Shown: positions 1 through 11,040 of the stretch, in pieces
Numbering within the stretch: position 1 is the stretch's first letter
Layout of the letters: every line of letters starts with the position of its first letter
Assembly (NCBI GenBank): GCA_018907035.1
Contig: JACCIC010000053.1
Coordinates: 2,038,501 to 2,102,500 of the forward strand
DNA length: 64,000 bases
Source: Sycobia sp. Sy_11
Lineage: Eukaryota > Arthropoda > Insecta > Hymenoptera > Epichrysomallidae
Reading direction: 5' to 3'
Made by a program: the position numbers and the translations under genes
The notes under the pieces: generated by a model
What the model saw: the letters and a program-made list of their open reading frames with translations, nothing else
Database searches by the model: none
What the model was told of the DNA's origin: nothing

Positions 1-604
1 TTAATGGCCTATGTTATTTTTCAAATATGTACGATAAGATCGATCGACGTTTGTTCAATTTTATTTGGTTGAGAAAAAAAAGAAATTCTATGCTCTCGAG
101 ATTATATCATTAGATAATAATCTGACGAAAGATGGGGTCTTTATCGTTATCTCTGAGTTTCTGTCGGTTCTATATACGTATTTGCGATAACCGTGCGCAC
201 GACGCGACCTAGCAACAACAAAAAAAAATAATAATAATAAATGTAGATATAAATAAAAAAATAGAATACATAAAGAAACACGATCGTTTACGTTGTTACA
301 TACACATGTCTATAGCGCACGGGCGATGCGAAATCTACGTCTCTCGTAGCTCGCGAGCGCGCTCGAGAGCAGTGTTGGGGGGGCGTGGGGGGAGGGGGGA
401 GGGTCGGCGACGTACACGGAATAGAGCGGACGCGCGTTTCGCAACCGCAGCCCTGGGATGAGCGGCGGTTAACGTGCGCTTGCGCGCACCTTCGCGATGT
501 ACAGTACAGTATGCGGAGTCTCGCATATAATACACGCGATATGCAATGCCTATATGCGAGTCGACTAAATGCAAAAAAGTCCGACGTCGGATTTTCATAT
601 CTCG

Positions 605-607
<3 letters not shown>

Positions 608-653
<46 letters not shown>

Positions 654-662
654 GAGAGAGAG
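608..662. repeat. (GA)n microsatellite
   Basis: About 27 GA units with one GT interruption near 651, inside a CpG-rich block. Repeated GAG is the core of GAGA-factor sites in insects, but no promoter can be assigned here. Confidence 0.95.
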
Positions 663-878
663 GCTTGGAACCTCGTCAAGAGCGAGCTGACCGGCGGAAT
701 GTTGTAAGGTTGCGAAACGCGCGCCAGCGAGTGCGCATGTCAAGCTTTATGTGTCTGTATTTCTTTCCAGCGCGGCGCGTCGCGCTGGCAGCCTCTCCAA
801 TAACGCTGCCGCGCATGGCTCCTATATAACATAGGATATCGAGAGGCCGTGCTTGCATACATCGGGTGTAGTGTATAG

Positions 879-907
<29 letters not shown>
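879..907. repeat. (TA)n microsatellite
   Basis: About 14 uninterrupted TA units at the right edge of the first CpG-rich block. Confidence 0.9.
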
Positions 908-910
<3 letters not shown>

Positions 911-1040
911 CATGTCGACTTCGCTGCAAGATTCCAATGTACCCCCCTCCATACCCATATTGCTTTGCTCGTCTCGTTTTGCATTGCCTATCGTCGACTC
1001 ACTTGCATAGATGGAGAATCGGTAATGGAACCACCAGATA

Positions 1041-1493
1041 GAGCGCATAATTCATATTGAACCTATGCTGATATTTTGTTTTATCGGACGGAAAATTGAG
1101 AAGGAAGTCCGCAACCAATGTACATTCGCCTCTCGATGCTGCTGTATATATATAATATAACTGCTGCGGACGTGGATTTAAATTAAACGCTCGTTCGAAA
1201 TTTTTACGCTTCATACACGGTACTTTAATATCACTTATATTGGCGTATGATATTTTGGTTTATTTTACATCATTGGTTATGAATGTAAAACTGTTGTCTC
1301 ATTTTGATAAAAACCAATTTACATTTTAGACATCCTTGTCAACTCAATATTTAACTAAACGACTCAAATTTGATCCTTACTTTTTTTTTAATATTATGAA
1401 TAGAATAATTATTCTTTAATAGATGAATCGAGTAGGTAAATATTAAGTTCGTTTTATCAAGTTAATAGTTTTCGAAAATTGCTAACCCCAATG

Positions 1494-1543
<50 letters not shown>

Positions 1544-1780
1544 GTGGATGCAACAAAATATTAGATACAATCTTTTAAATATCAATTAAATGAAGGGAAT
1601 AATTAAATTCAAGGACAATTCAATTATGTATTACATAAACTACATAAATTCCGTAAATCATTGGACAGGAACAAGTCTAACATAGGATATTTAATGTTTA
1701 TCGATTCCAATTAATTAATAAACATCATCCGACCATTAAGCAATCACAACTACGAAATCCAAATATTTTACGCCATTTGC
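1041..1780. other. AT-rich stretch without a gene
   Basis: Low-GC DNA with stops in every frame. It holds a TA tract of about 45 bp at 1,497-1,541 and a T run near 1,380-1,389. Nothing else is visible. Confidence 0.7.
1497..1541. repeat. (TA)n microsatellite
   Basis: About 22 perfect TA units. Confidence 0.95.
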
Positions 1781-2278
1781 GAATCTCAGCTCCCTCGCCC
1801 GCGTGGGGCTTGCGCACGTATTTCCCAGTAAATCGTGATCCACGCGAGCGTGGATTCACAGCCGCGCCCTACATACCGAGGAGAATTCCGACTCTGCGTT
1901 CGCATTCGAAAAGCTCCGGTTTCTCCGCCGAGTAGGGGCATATTCGTTCCCGAAAGGATCGCCCCACAGGACACAGCGCGCGCGCGCGCGCGCGCCAGGT
2001 AAGCCATCCACGGCCGCGCACAATAAGCGCTCCACCGGCGCTAATCGACCGATAAGGGCTTCGCTCGCGCGAAAGTGCCTCCAACCGCTCACCTTCCCCC
2101 CCTCCCCGCCACATCCCCCGCGGCGTTCGCCTTTTTCGAAACGGAAACCGGCCAACGAACGCCCTCCCCGCAGGAATACAATCCTATATACTCGCGCGTA
2201 TATAGATCCTCTAATATCCATGGCTCCCAAGCTTCGTGATGCGGCCGGCGAAAAACTTTCCTTTTTCCCGTGCCTCGA

Positions 2279-2280
<2 letters not shown>

Positions 2281-2316
<36 letters not shown>
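2281..2316. repeat. (TG)n microsatellite
   Basis: About 18 TG units followed directly by a GC-rich alternating stretch (about 2,318-2,330). A candidate Z-DNA-forming sequence. Confidence 0.95.
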
Positions 2317-2319
<3 letters not shown>

Positions 2320-3046
2320 GCGCGTGCGCGTCCACACCGATTCGCCGGCACGGACGCTGCGCGCTCCCAGGCTCTCCGCTCGACTTTTACGTGACTCGCG
2401 CAGCGGGAGGGTCGTCCCGCCGACACCTTTCGGATCGCGGGCGCTCGCGCTCGTCCCAGTCTGTGACCTGTAACCCTGGAATACGTGTCCCGCTCCCTTC
2501 CCCCCCCCCCCGGCCCCTACGCTTTCTTCCTCCGACGTATTAGAAGTATTATGTAACCTTGCGCCTCCCTACATCCTCGACTTTCACATTTTTTCGAAAA
2601 GCTCCGCGCCGCCCGACTTCTAGTCGTTTCGTTTGAGTTTCTTTCTTTCTTTCTTTTTTTTTTTTCTTCGGTTGCGTTCCCCCCGCACGCGAATGGCAGC
2701 CGTCGGCTCGCTTTCTCTCTCTCTCTTCTCTCTCTACCCAAATACCCACGTTGTAGCCGAATTTCTCGAGGCGTATAAGAGCCAAGCGTATCTCTATACA
2801 TGTATATATGTATATATATACGCGTCGCAGCACTGGCAGTGCGCTACACTCGGAGAGCAGGCGAGCGTTGCGTGGCCTCATGGACAAATTTCACCGGAAA
2901 GTCGCTGTCGTGTAGAAGCTTCTCTCCGCGGGCTCTGTATATATATATATATATACACGCTCTCCCGTATCCCTCCTCAAGTTTTTCTTCTTCGCATCGG
3001 CTTGCGCATATTCTACATGCATGCGCCCGAGCGCGCGCACGCGCGT

Positions 3047-3093
3047 GCGTGTGAGTGTGTGTGTGTGTGTGTATGTGTGTGCGCGCGCGCGCG
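3047..3093. repeat. compound (TG)n-(CG)n tract
   Basis: Alternating purine-pyrimidine: TG units with a few interruptions, running into eight CG units. Such tracts favour the left-handed Z form in vitro; function here is unknown. Confidence 0.9.
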
Positions 3094-3500
3094 TATCTGC
3101 ATGCGTAACCATATAACACAAATATACATCGCGAACGCGCGTCAGTGCATTCGTCCTATGGGCGCGCGTCTTATCCGCGAAGTCCGGCGAATCCCGCGCG
3201 CGAGCGGCCCTCTCGTCTACGGCTCGTATCGTTGTGCCGCGAAAGGACTCCGATATACCGGTTACTTGGACGTGCGCCGCTCGACGATTAGAGCGTCGCC
3301 CTCGGACTCGACCCCGACGATTGTGCCCTCGCGACCCGTGAGAAGAAAGTCGCGTCGGGGCGAATAATGTATTATCGTTTTTTTTGCCGTTTTTTGCCTT
3401 TGTTTTTTTTTTTTTTTTTTTTTTGTTCTTGTTAATCGCGACGCGACGTGTTTTAATAAAGCGTGTGTAACGGGCGCGTACGTGATTTCGTGGAAAATGG

Positions 3501-4006
3501 GACTTTTTCTTTTCGGCGAACAGGGATTCGTTTCGGCATCGAAAAAAAAAATTCGTTCTCGCATCATAAAAATATCCGTTTTTTTCTGGGATCTTGAATG
3601 TGTTTTTTTTTTTTTTTTTTTTTTTGATTTCATTATAACGAGCTGGTTCTACGCTAATTTCATTCAGAATCAGGTTAAGAATGTAATTGTGTATTTGATG
3701 TAGGCGAGCGATATACGCGAAAAATGTTTACGTGAAAATATTTCGAACTGCATAATTTTATGCGACGCAATATTACTTTGTGGTTCTAGAATTCCGAAAA
3801 AAAAATTAACGGCACATCATGAGGAATTACATATAAATCGACATAATAATGAATAATATAATCTGATAATTATTATATTTTCATAAAAAAAAAAAGAATA
3901 ATAATTCATGTTGCGGCTGAGAACCTTTCATTTTGGAATTGTTGGAAGTACTCCATAGCCTATTGTACTGTAAGAATCATACAAAAATTTGCTATGTAAT
4001 TGTTCG

Positions 4007-4056
<50 letters not shown>

Positions 4057-4579
4057 AAATAATCTTATGTCGTATAGCTGTAAAATATTCGATAAGATTT
4101 AACAACTGTCATCATTCGAATGGACGGACAAGCCGTTCGAGCTGAGCATGCTCGGGGCTGCGACCACGCATTTAATGACAGAACAAAAATCGGAGCACTA
4201 TAATGTATGCTATAATTTATAAGAAAAATATTGTAATCGAATGTAAATCATACAAACGGATAATCGATATTTTATGCATAATAAAGGAAATAAAAATTTA
4301 ATTTTGAGGATACATAAATCGAATTGAATTATTATAATTTTATTTTTAATTGTTATGTATTTCTTAGTATTACATGTTGAATGTATCAGTCCATCACACC
4401 CATCATGTTCAAGTGAAAATTATCTCAACAATAAGCATGAAAAGCGTTTTTTTTTCATAAATGTCTTTGTGTCTAAACTTCGATTAAATAATAAGGATAA
4501 AAGATTTTTCAAAGCGATTCACTCACAATTAATTCTGCAGTTTTACTTTTCTCACTATAATTGCACGCAATCTACGCTG

Positions 4580-4674
<95 letters not shown>

Positions 4675-4690
4675 GAAGAAAGAAATTAGA
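3501..4690. other. AT-rich stretch with poly-T, TA and CT-TA repeats
   Basis: Contains a T23 run (3,603-3,625), a TA tract (4,010-4,053) and a compound CT-TA array (4,582-4,671). The remaining sequence is AT-rich with frequent stops. No gene is visible. Confidence 0.65.
4582..4671. repeat. compound (CT)n-(TA)n microsatellite
   Basis: About 14 CT units pass without spacer into about 30 TA units, making 90 bp of simple repeat. The abrupt switch suggests one repeat arose at the edge of the other by slippage plus point change. Confidence 0.95.
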
Positions 4691-5193
4691 GTATTCTCTC
4701 CATCTCTCTTACGAGGGCGGGGAGCGGGGAGCTGGACACTTAAGTGGGCTTGTTTTCCGACCACATCGGAAAATGCACTCTCCCGGAGCCTTTGAGAGCT
4801 GTCCCGGTCCTCGCGTCGGAATAGGGAGCGAAACGCGCGCGGGCCGTCGGACGCGTGGATCGAGCGACCGGCCGCCCGCCCGCCCGACCGACCGACCGAC
4901 CGACCGACCGACCGAGCAAGAAACGAGGGAAAAGCACACGCGGTGGGCGGAAGGGGCGCTGTAGGAGGGGGAGCCGCGCAACTAGGCGAAATTTATCGCG
5001 CTGCGCCTCGGCGAGAGGGAAAAGAGCAAAGTAGATGTTGGGGTTGGGGGGTGGGGGGTGGGGGGTAGTGTAGGCGGAGGGTGGAGTTGAGAGGGGGTCT
5101 TCGATGACCGCTGCCAAGATTCGAGAAGCGAATCGCGAGTCGGTCGGTCACGCGACCCCGAGCAATCGTGCGCTCGCGCCGACCGCGTGACAA

Positions 5194-5224
<31 letters not shown>

Positions 5225-5360
5225 CAAGAGACAGTAGAGAGAACGAAGCGACGGTCGACCCGAGAGCTTTTGCCAACTGCCGCGCTCTATTACACACCGC
5301 CGTATCTTTCCAACGAGGCTGAGATCAGCTACGATCCTATACATACATATATACGTATAT
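4691..5360. other. GC-rich block with a GACC array
   Basis: CpG-rich. It includes eight tandem GACC units (4,883-4,914), G-rich strings around 5,040-5,070 and a short GA tract (about 5,193-5,219). Open frames on both strands are low-complexity Ser-Val-Gly-Arg or Pro-rich translations. No gene recognised. Confidence 0.6.
4883..4914. repeat. (GACC)8 tetranucleotide repeat
   Basis: Perfect tandem tetranucleotide in a GC-rich block. Confidence 0.92.
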
Positions 5361-5668
5361 AGACGCGCATCGCGGCCATTAATCTGCAGTAGCTGTGGGC
5401 TTCCTTATTATATGCTTAACTCACAGCAATATTTCTACATTATATATAAAAATAATGGACCACATTGGCGGAAGAAAAGTCGCCCTTTAGGCTAAACTTT
5501 CAGATTTACCGGTCTATACTTCGCGCATAACCCTGGTCGACATACGCATGCTTAATTCTTCTAATCTAGGATCAGTAATATAATGAATTGTCCGTATTCT
5601 AGCGCAACTTCTTAGCTACATCTGTAGATACAGCCTGAGCGTACTGTATTTTTCTTTATCGATACCAA

Positions 5669-5671
<3 letters not shown>

Positions 5672-5725
<54 letters not shown>
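5672..5725. repeat. (TA)n microsatellite
   Basis: About 26 TA units. Confidence 0.95.
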
Positions 5726-5728
<3 letters not shown>

Positions 5729-6030
5729 ATTATTTTTCGTCATAGTCGAAACTTATTTCAATAACAGAAATAAAGGAAGATTAACGAGTATATAATGCGT
5801 ATATCGTTGGTAAAAAATAAAGACGCGAGAAAGAATTAAAAATAAAAAGCCTCCCGATTCACGAATCGTCGCGGTGAATATATACATTAAATCAGTATAG
5901 CGCGTCGCTGATAAAGAGACGGGGAAAAGAAAAGAGTCGTCACCAATGACATCCATTAAATTGCCATTGAATATGTTCGTATAATAAATGCACGGTTTAA
6001 CGACTTAATTTAGACCTAAAGACTTGAAAC

Positions 6031-6084
<54 letters not shown>
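6031..6084. repeat. (TA)n microsatellite
   Basis: About 26 TA units with one C interruption at 6,041. Confidence 0.93.
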
Positions 6085-6085
<1 letters not shown>

Positions 6086-6170
6086 GCGTTCATCTTCGGA
6101 CCCATGAACATCGATCTTTGCGTATGTATATATATACACACGTCGATTCATTAGCCATCGGAGCATAGCA

Positions 6171-6960
6171 CACGCAATGGTTATACCCAATCAAACCATT
6201 GAAGGGGGGAGGGGGCGGGGTAAGATGCGAGATTTTAAAACCCGTGGCGCATGTCCCAAAAATTCCAAACACGCTCCTTCCACACTCTCTGTTCGTCGCA
6301 CGATTCCGCTCGTTTCGACCGCTGCGAGTGAGCCTGCGACGAGGACAAAATTACGGGTCGGCGGTGAGGCGTGCGTAATGGACGCTTTAAATATTGATTG
6401 CCGCGATGGTTAACTGTCTGAAAAAGACCGTGACGTATTACATCCAACGAGTAATCGTGCTCCGTTCAGTTTCGAAGGCACGGATGGGCTGGCGTTCTAA
6501 GGTTAAAAATTCGCGCGTACACGCGCGCTCTGTACCCGTCGCCGAAGTCCCTTGCCCCTCCCATTGATCTCTCTCTCTCTCTCTCTCTCTCTCCCTCTCC
6601 AAGTTTTTCTCCTTCGGTCCGGCCCTCGAATATTATATTAGCCTCCCCACCCCTCTCGACCCCCGACCCCCCCCCAACTCATACGCCCTCGACGCTAATT
6701 AGAATTCATGATGCGCACGCCACTTATTTTCCGGAGGGACGCGCGGGCGCAATGCTGGTATGTAGGTGCCACCTCCTTTGCCCGGGGCACGTGTGTACGG
6801 ACGGGGGAGGGTGGGATAAAAGGATACGCTCTCGTGTATAGGATAATTCGTAATTTAAGAGCCCTGGGACCGACGCACAGTTCTACCCCCCCCCCCCCCC
6901 CCGCCGACCTCGTTATTATACGTCCGAGAGAATCGTATAAGGACGCTATGGCTATCATGT
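6171..6960. other. moderately GC-rich block with a C17 run
   Basis: Contains a short CT tract (6,569-6,592), C-rich strings at 6,640-6,675 and a pure C run at 6,886-6,902. Short open frames on both strands resemble no known family. Confidence 0.55.
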
Positions 6961-7005
6961 ATATATAGACGTTATGCGTCTTATTCTTTTGTATTAATAT
7001 ATATT

Positions 7006-7013
7006 ATGTGTGT

Positions 7014-7062
<49 letters not shown>

Positions 7063-7065
7063 TGT
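7006..7065. repeat. (TG)n microsatellite
   Basis: About 60 bp of TG units with two minor interruptions, followed by short GTAT/GTAC units to about 7,089. Confidence 0.95.
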
Positions 7066-7343
7066 CAATGTATGTACGTATGTATGTATCACCTTAGAAA
7101 CAGCGACAATTAATGCAACGGGGGTTATATGGAGTTGAATTTTCACGGCCGTCGGCCGTTGTAGCTTAACGCCGACGGTAGCGTATTTGTATGCCGGACA
7201 TCTTGTTATAATTTTCCATTCGGCGTACGAATGAGTCGATACTAAAAGGCGCGCGCATTATCACGATATTGGTATATCGAAGGAGGGGTTTGTTTCTGAT
7301 TTCGAATTTTGATCGATTTTGAACGTATCTTGCTTCGTTTCAG

Positions 7344-7408
7344 TTGGACATGGTGGCAGTCCGGAGAATTTCGCCAAGGATGAAAGCATCTTTCAATTGC
7401 GCGAGTGA
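7344..7408 (+). CDS. candidate terminal coding exon, unknown protein
   Basis: A pyrimidine-rich stretch ending in TTTCAG at 7,338-7,343 looks like a 3' splice site. Read with two bases completing a split codon, the downstream DNA gives GHGGSPENFAKDESIF followed by QLRE and a TGA at 7,406-7,408. The composition is balanced and hydrophilic with varied codons, and no simple repeat contributes. AT-rich DNA follows, as a 3' UTR might. I do not recognise the peptide and see no matching upstream exon in the window. A second frame (reading LDMVAVRR...) is also open for about 25 codons, so frame choice is uncertain. The sequence could instead be a relic of a mobile-element leader, or chance. It is too short to assign a function. 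Confidence 0.22.
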
Positions 7409-7944
7409 TCATCGATTGTGATTAATCTTATTAAAAATTAATATTGTTCATCGATCGTTGTATGTATTTATGCATCTTATTATTTCCCACTGTTCATCCG
7501 TAGATAAGTCAAGAATAATACGCATTGCATTATTCTTAAGCTTTGCAATGCATTGGCAACTTTTCCATTAATTGTTAATAGCAGCAGATATATTGTGCAA
7601 CGCGCGCGTAAAACGTGACTTAGTGTACACGCCTCCGTGTTGATAGTTTTAGTATAATACGTACCAGACATGTTTCATAGGTATCAGAACATTCATGTTG
7701 CGTGCATTATTTTGTAGAAAAAGTAGGGCTAAAATTTAACTTGAAAGCCCTGTATTTAGGGATTGAAATATTATTTTTATCTTTTTTTCAACATTGCGCT
7801 GAAAATTTAAATTTACAACTTGCGAAAATTTAAAAAAAAACTTTATATATACGCGGTTTAGAAAGTTATAAGATTTTAACCGATTTTATACAACTTGAAT
7901 CGGAGACCAGAACAATTTGCGTTTTTTCATTATAAAATAAAAAC

Positions 7945-7945
<1 letters not shown>

Positions 7946-7988
<43 letters not shown>
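7946..7988. repeat. (GA)n microsatellite
   Basis: About 21 GA units at the junction of an AT-rich block and a GC-rich block. Confidence 0.95.
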
Positions 7989-7993
<5 letters not shown>

Positions 7994-8132
7994 AGAGAAT
8001 GATTTTTATCAGCGAGGATCTCGTTCAGGGTGATAATTTACAAGTGAGACATTTTTAGCTCCTTTCTCTGTCGGGCCGCCGCGATTCGCGCGCGAGGAGA
8101 CTCACAGAACGTGCAGTAACTCGCGCGCTCGA

Positions 8133-8157
8133 GCCGACGGGTAGCTCAGCCGTCGGC
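8133..8157. other. GC-rich perfect hairpin, 8-bp arms
   Basis: GCCGACGG at 8,133-8,140 pairs perfectly with CCGTCGGC at 8,150-8,157 across a 9-base loop. The loop resembles a tRNA A-box, but no B-box follows at the right spacing, so this is not a tRNA. Confidence 0.6.
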
Positions 8158-8631
8158 CCGAACCCGGCCCGAGCGCGCGTGCGTACCTATCAAACAAAAA
8201 AAAAAAAAGAAAAAAAGACACCAAAAGCCCAGTAACCCGTACGTACGTCGGATAAATTATTCGAGAACGAGCTTTCGTCGAGCTCCCCGTGTAATTTCGG
8301 ACTCGGTCGTCGAGCGACGCGGGGGACGCATAATCCGTGACGATAATCGCGAAGACTCGTTGATCGAGTACGAACCCCGTACGACCGATTGCCCCGTTTA
8401 AAGCGCCGTGACGCACGAGCTCTGGCTGCGTGAACGCAACGAAAGCGCCGCGAGCGCTCCGTTACGAGGGAATGAAAATTTTCAGCGAAGAATTCGCTCG
8501 CCCCACCTCCCCCGCCACCACTCCGTTTGCAGCGATTGATAGAGATAATGCAGGCGGCCGTTGATGCCCTCTTGATGGCGCGCGTCTCGCTTCTGCGGCC
8601 GGCAGCGAGAGCAAAGTTTTGCCACGCACGC

Positions 8632-8647
8632 GCACACACACACACAC

Positions 8648-8689
<42 letters not shown>
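8632..8689. repeat. compound (CA)n-(TA)n microsatellite
   Basis: About 8 CA units pass into about 19 TA units. Confidence 0.94.
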
Positions 8690-8691
<2 letters not shown>

Positions 8692-8990
8692 TCATTACGT
8701 TTTCTATTATGAAACCTCCGCTTCGCCGCGGTACTCGGTGCTCTTTATAAAGGCGATTTATAAATACTCCACGGCGCGGCTTGCCAATTCTCCCCGTAAA
8801 CGAATCCGGGCGCTCGGTGGAAAATATATAATGGAAAAGCGATGCGTGAGGCCTGCCCCGATCGCAAATTGCCGCCGACTAGCCTCTCTGAAATGTCGCA
8901 ATAAAGTTATAACCAAGATTATAAAAACTCCCAACGACTTGAATATTGTAGGTTTTGTGAAAAAGTAGCAGAGAACGATAAATCTACATC

Positions 8991-8995
<5 letters not shown>

Positions 8996-9042
<47 letters not shown>
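8996..9042. repeat. (TA)n microsatellite
   Basis: About 23 perfect TA units. Confidence 0.95.
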
Positions 9043-9044
<2 letters not shown>

Positions 9045-9305
9045 TTCATTAGGACTTTTTATAACGACGAACCATCGGCTTAACCAATTATCTTAACGAG
9101 GACGATTTGGCAATGCAGATTTCTGAATGGAAAAGATGAGCAGAACTGTGCATTGAATAGCAAAATGTATTTTGAAAAAATTTCAGGTTGATTAATCTCC
9201 ATCAAAAAATTCGAATTTCGAAATCTTTTTTTTTTTATCATAGAAATTTAATATAGGTTGAAAATGTAAATACGCTTAGCGAGAGTCGATAAGAAATCGA
9301 CTCAC

Positions 9306-9364
9306 CAGTACCGAAACAAAGCCACGCTGTAAGTGTCGTCTGTATCATAACGTGAATATTTAGG
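9306..9364 (-). CDS. candidate internal exon, unknown protein
   Basis: On the minus strand an acceptor-like TTCTGTATAG is followed by 59 bases open in one frame (PKYSRYDTDDTYSVALFRY plus two bases). They end exactly at a strong donor-like GTGAGT (9,305-9,300). The peptide is varied and free of repeats. A second frame is also open, starting at an internal ATG and giving a short hydrophobic N-terminus (MIQTTLTAWLCFGT), so it could equally be a first exon with a signal peptide. The first acceptor position is T-rich but short. No partner exon was identified. Splice-like motifs at this spacing are expected by chance several times in a window this size. Confidence 0.13.
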
Positions 9365-9642
9365 CTATACAGAAATTTATACCTATAGAGTACGCCAAAA
9401 ATTTCATTTATTTATACTCTTTATTTATTCTTTAACATTGATTCAAAAGTATACATCTTATTATTATTCCAGACGTTAAAAGCTCCCTCGTAAGATCTTT
9501 CGCCAATTTCCAAGAACAGTTTTGTCACCCCTCCGACTTTTTTAACCTCCCATCCCCTTCCCGTCCATCATTGTCCTAGCCGCGGCACTTTAACCAAAAT
9601 TACAGACAGGCCTATGGGTACTTGGTTCGAGATAGTGCAAAA

Positions 9643-9675
<33 letters not shown>

Positions 9676-9676
9676 C
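9643..9676. repeat. compound (TG)n-(CG)n tract
   Basis: About 12 TG units then five CG units; alternating purine-pyrimidine and Z-DNA-prone. Confidence 0.92.
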
Positions 9677-9824
9677 TGTCGCGCGCAACCCCGCCGGCGG
9701 GAGGCGCCCGGGAGACACTTCGGAGTGCAAAGTTTTGACGCCGTCCCGTAAATCAGCCCCGGTGTGGAGTGCGGAACGGCTTCGTGTGCTGCCTGCCCTC
9801 CCCGTCGTCGGTCCGCGTCTCTCT

Positions 9825-9825
9825 T

Positions 9826-9868
<43 letters not shown>
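9825..9868. repeat. (CT)n microsatellite
   Basis: About 20 CT units, minor variation at the left edge. Confidence 0.93.
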
Positions 9869-9869
<1 letters not shown>

Positions 9870-10224
9870 GCCTTGTTCGAGAGATAGTTTCTCTTCCAGA
9901 GTCTCTCGCGCTCTCTAATCCTGCGACTCGCTCTAACCTCACCTCTTCTTCTTTTTCCCTTCCCTTTTCTCTTTCATTTTCCTGGCTTCCTTTTTAATTC
10001 CCCCTTTTGTTGTTGTTGCTCGGATAAACACGCACGTAATACTGGATATTTCATAAACTCACAAAATAGGTTTTTTCTTGCAAATGTTTCCTATGATTGG
10101 TTAAAATTACTCGTCCTGATAATTGGATTTTTTTTAAAAATTCTTATTAAATTCCTCAAATTATTCATCACTGCATTGTAATATCTATAATTACATGCAT
10201 CGCTTAAATTACGAGGAAATAAAG

Positions 10225-10262
<38 letters not shown>

Positions 10263-10772
10263 TATTTATTTATTTATTCTTTACTTATACCGAAATGGAC
10301 ACTTAAGAACTTATTTGCATAATATCTTCATAATATGATTAGGAACGAGAAAGAAACTAAGGTAATCTGACTACTGCCTCTAGCAAATTCTATAAATTTA
10401 ACGGAATCCTAAGGTATCTTGAGATCCTAATATCCTAACATCCGAAGACTTGACCAAGAAACCCGACGTTGATCGAAACTTCTTTCCGACACAGGAGTAA
10501 TTAATCAAAGCTAACCATAAAAGAATATTACGGTCCATTGATAGTAACTCATTTCTGCGCAATCTTGCTTGGTTCAAGCACACCAGGATTACGTGTCTGA
10601 GGAAACCAACAATATTCCCAACTATACTGTCTATCGCGGAATCCGGCGTAAGCAATACGTCCTGAACCGTAATAACCAGAAATAACATATATCAAAAAAG
10701 ATGCTCGAAAGAAATTAATTTTGATCTAAAAATTGTTTAGTACATTATTCCGTTTATATAGCATTTTTTTCA

Positions 10773-10776
<4 letters not shown>

Positions 10777-10857
<81 letters not shown>
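10777..10857. repeat. compound (CT)n-(TA)n microsatellite
   Basis: About 17 CT units pass directly into about 23 TA units; same arrangement as at 4,582-4,671. Confidence 0.95.
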
Positions 10858-10860
<3 letters not shown>

Positions 10861-10973
10861 CACACGAATCTATAACACGGAAGCAGCTGACCAATTTCAA
10901 CTTTCTACCTTCTGTTTTTAAACGCTATTGTATCTTACGATTCCCGCAGTTTAGCCCACTTTTCCCTCGATTC

Positions 10974-10976
<3 letters not shown>

Positions 10977-11026
<50 letters not shown>
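10977..11026. repeat. (TA)n microsatellite
   Basis: About 25 TA units. Confidence 0.95.
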
Positions 11027-11028
<2 letters not shown>

Positions 11029-11040
11029 GCATATTTTATA

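Larger units (their letters stand above)
1..1040. other. AT-rich left edge passing into a CpG-rich block
   Basis: Positions 1-290 are AT-rich with short A runs. Positions 300-860 are GC- and CpG-rich, with G-rich strings near 375-410, a GA tract at 608-662 and a TA tract at 879-907. Open frames here read through the GA tract as Arg-Glu or Ser-Leu and are not credible proteins. On the minus strand a 17-codon open stretch beginning with ATG at 1,055 ends at a GTGAGT donor-like site at 1,002; this is within chance expectation. No gene recognised. Confidence 0.6.
1781..3500. other. GC-rich, CpG-rich block with CG and TG runs
   Basis: The block holds a pure CG run (1,976-1,996), a TG tract (2,281-2,316), C and T homopolymers near 2,500-2,665, a short CT tract near 2,717, and a compound TG-CG tract (3,047-3,093). 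It ends in poly-T (3,403-3,424). A 244-codon plus frame (2,633-3,367) runs through these repeats; its last 70 codons are not repeat-derived, but the whole is judged chance. No known domain is seen. Confidence 0.6.
5361..6170. other. AT-rich stretch with two TA arrays
   Basis: Mostly unique sequence from 5,361 to 5,670, then TA tracts at 5,672-5,725 and 6,031-6,084. On the minus strand 5,520-5,580 has an acceptor-like CTAG followed by about 19 open codons, within chance expectation. No gene called. Confidence 0.6.
6961..8050. other. AT-rich block with a TG array and mostly unique sequence
   Basis: Starts with a TG array (7,006-7,065) and ends with a GA array (7,946-7,988). Between them is one of the less repetitive parts of the left half. 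It holds the exon-like segment at 7,344-7,408, listed separately. From 7,409 to 7,945 the DNA is AT-rich with stops in all frames. Confidence 0.6.
8051..8900. other. GC-rich block with a strong hairpin and CA-TA array
   Basis: CpG-rich DNA with a GC hairpin at 8,133-8,157 and a CA-TA array at 8,632-8,689. A TATA-like TTTATAAAGG lies at about 8,744-8,753 in GC-rich surroundings, with no clear initiator downstream. Frames on both strands end in repeats. No gene assigned. Confidence 0.55.
8901..9520. other. AT-rich stretch with a TA array
   Basis: A TA tract lies at 8,996-9,042. The rest is unique AT-rich sequence containing the exon-like minus-strand segment at 9,306-9,364, listed separately. 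Confidence 0.6.
9521..10000. other. GC-rich block with TG-CG and CT arrays
   Basis: Holds the compound tract at 9,643-9,676 and a CT array at 9,825-9,868. Its right half (9,869-9,996) stays strongly pyrimidine-rich on the plus strand. Frames through it are Ser-Leu repeats. No gene recognised. Confidence 0.6.
10001..11040. other. AT-rich stretch with TA, TTTA and CT-TA arrays
   Basis: Repeats are TA (10,226-10,259) followed by six TTTA units (10,256-10,279), CT-TA (10,777-10,857) and TA (10,977-11,026). A 96-codon minus frame (10,398-10,688) starts MLFLVITVQDVLL and has no repeat content. Its length is within chance expectation and no family is recognised. Confidence 0.6.

Noticed and set aside
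1003..1055. Minus-strand ATG with 17 hydrophobic codons up to GTGAGT
   Set aside because: No acceptor or continuing exon could be placed in the remaining 1 kb; within chance expectation.
2633..3367. 244-codon plus-strand open frame
   Set aside because: Runs through T, CT, TA and TG-CG repeats. Only the last 70 codons are non-repeat, and they show no known motif.
8141..8149. tRNA A-box-like string
   Set aside because: It is the loop of a GC hairpin; no B-box or acceptor stem lies at the required spacing.
9240..9328. Plus-strand GTAAGT near 9,329 as donor of an upstream exon
   Set aside because: No upstream frame is open back to an acceptor; all three have stops close by.
10406..10440. Three CCTAA motifs resembling the insect telomere repeat
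   Set aside because: Not in tandem register and only three copies, so a chance cluster.
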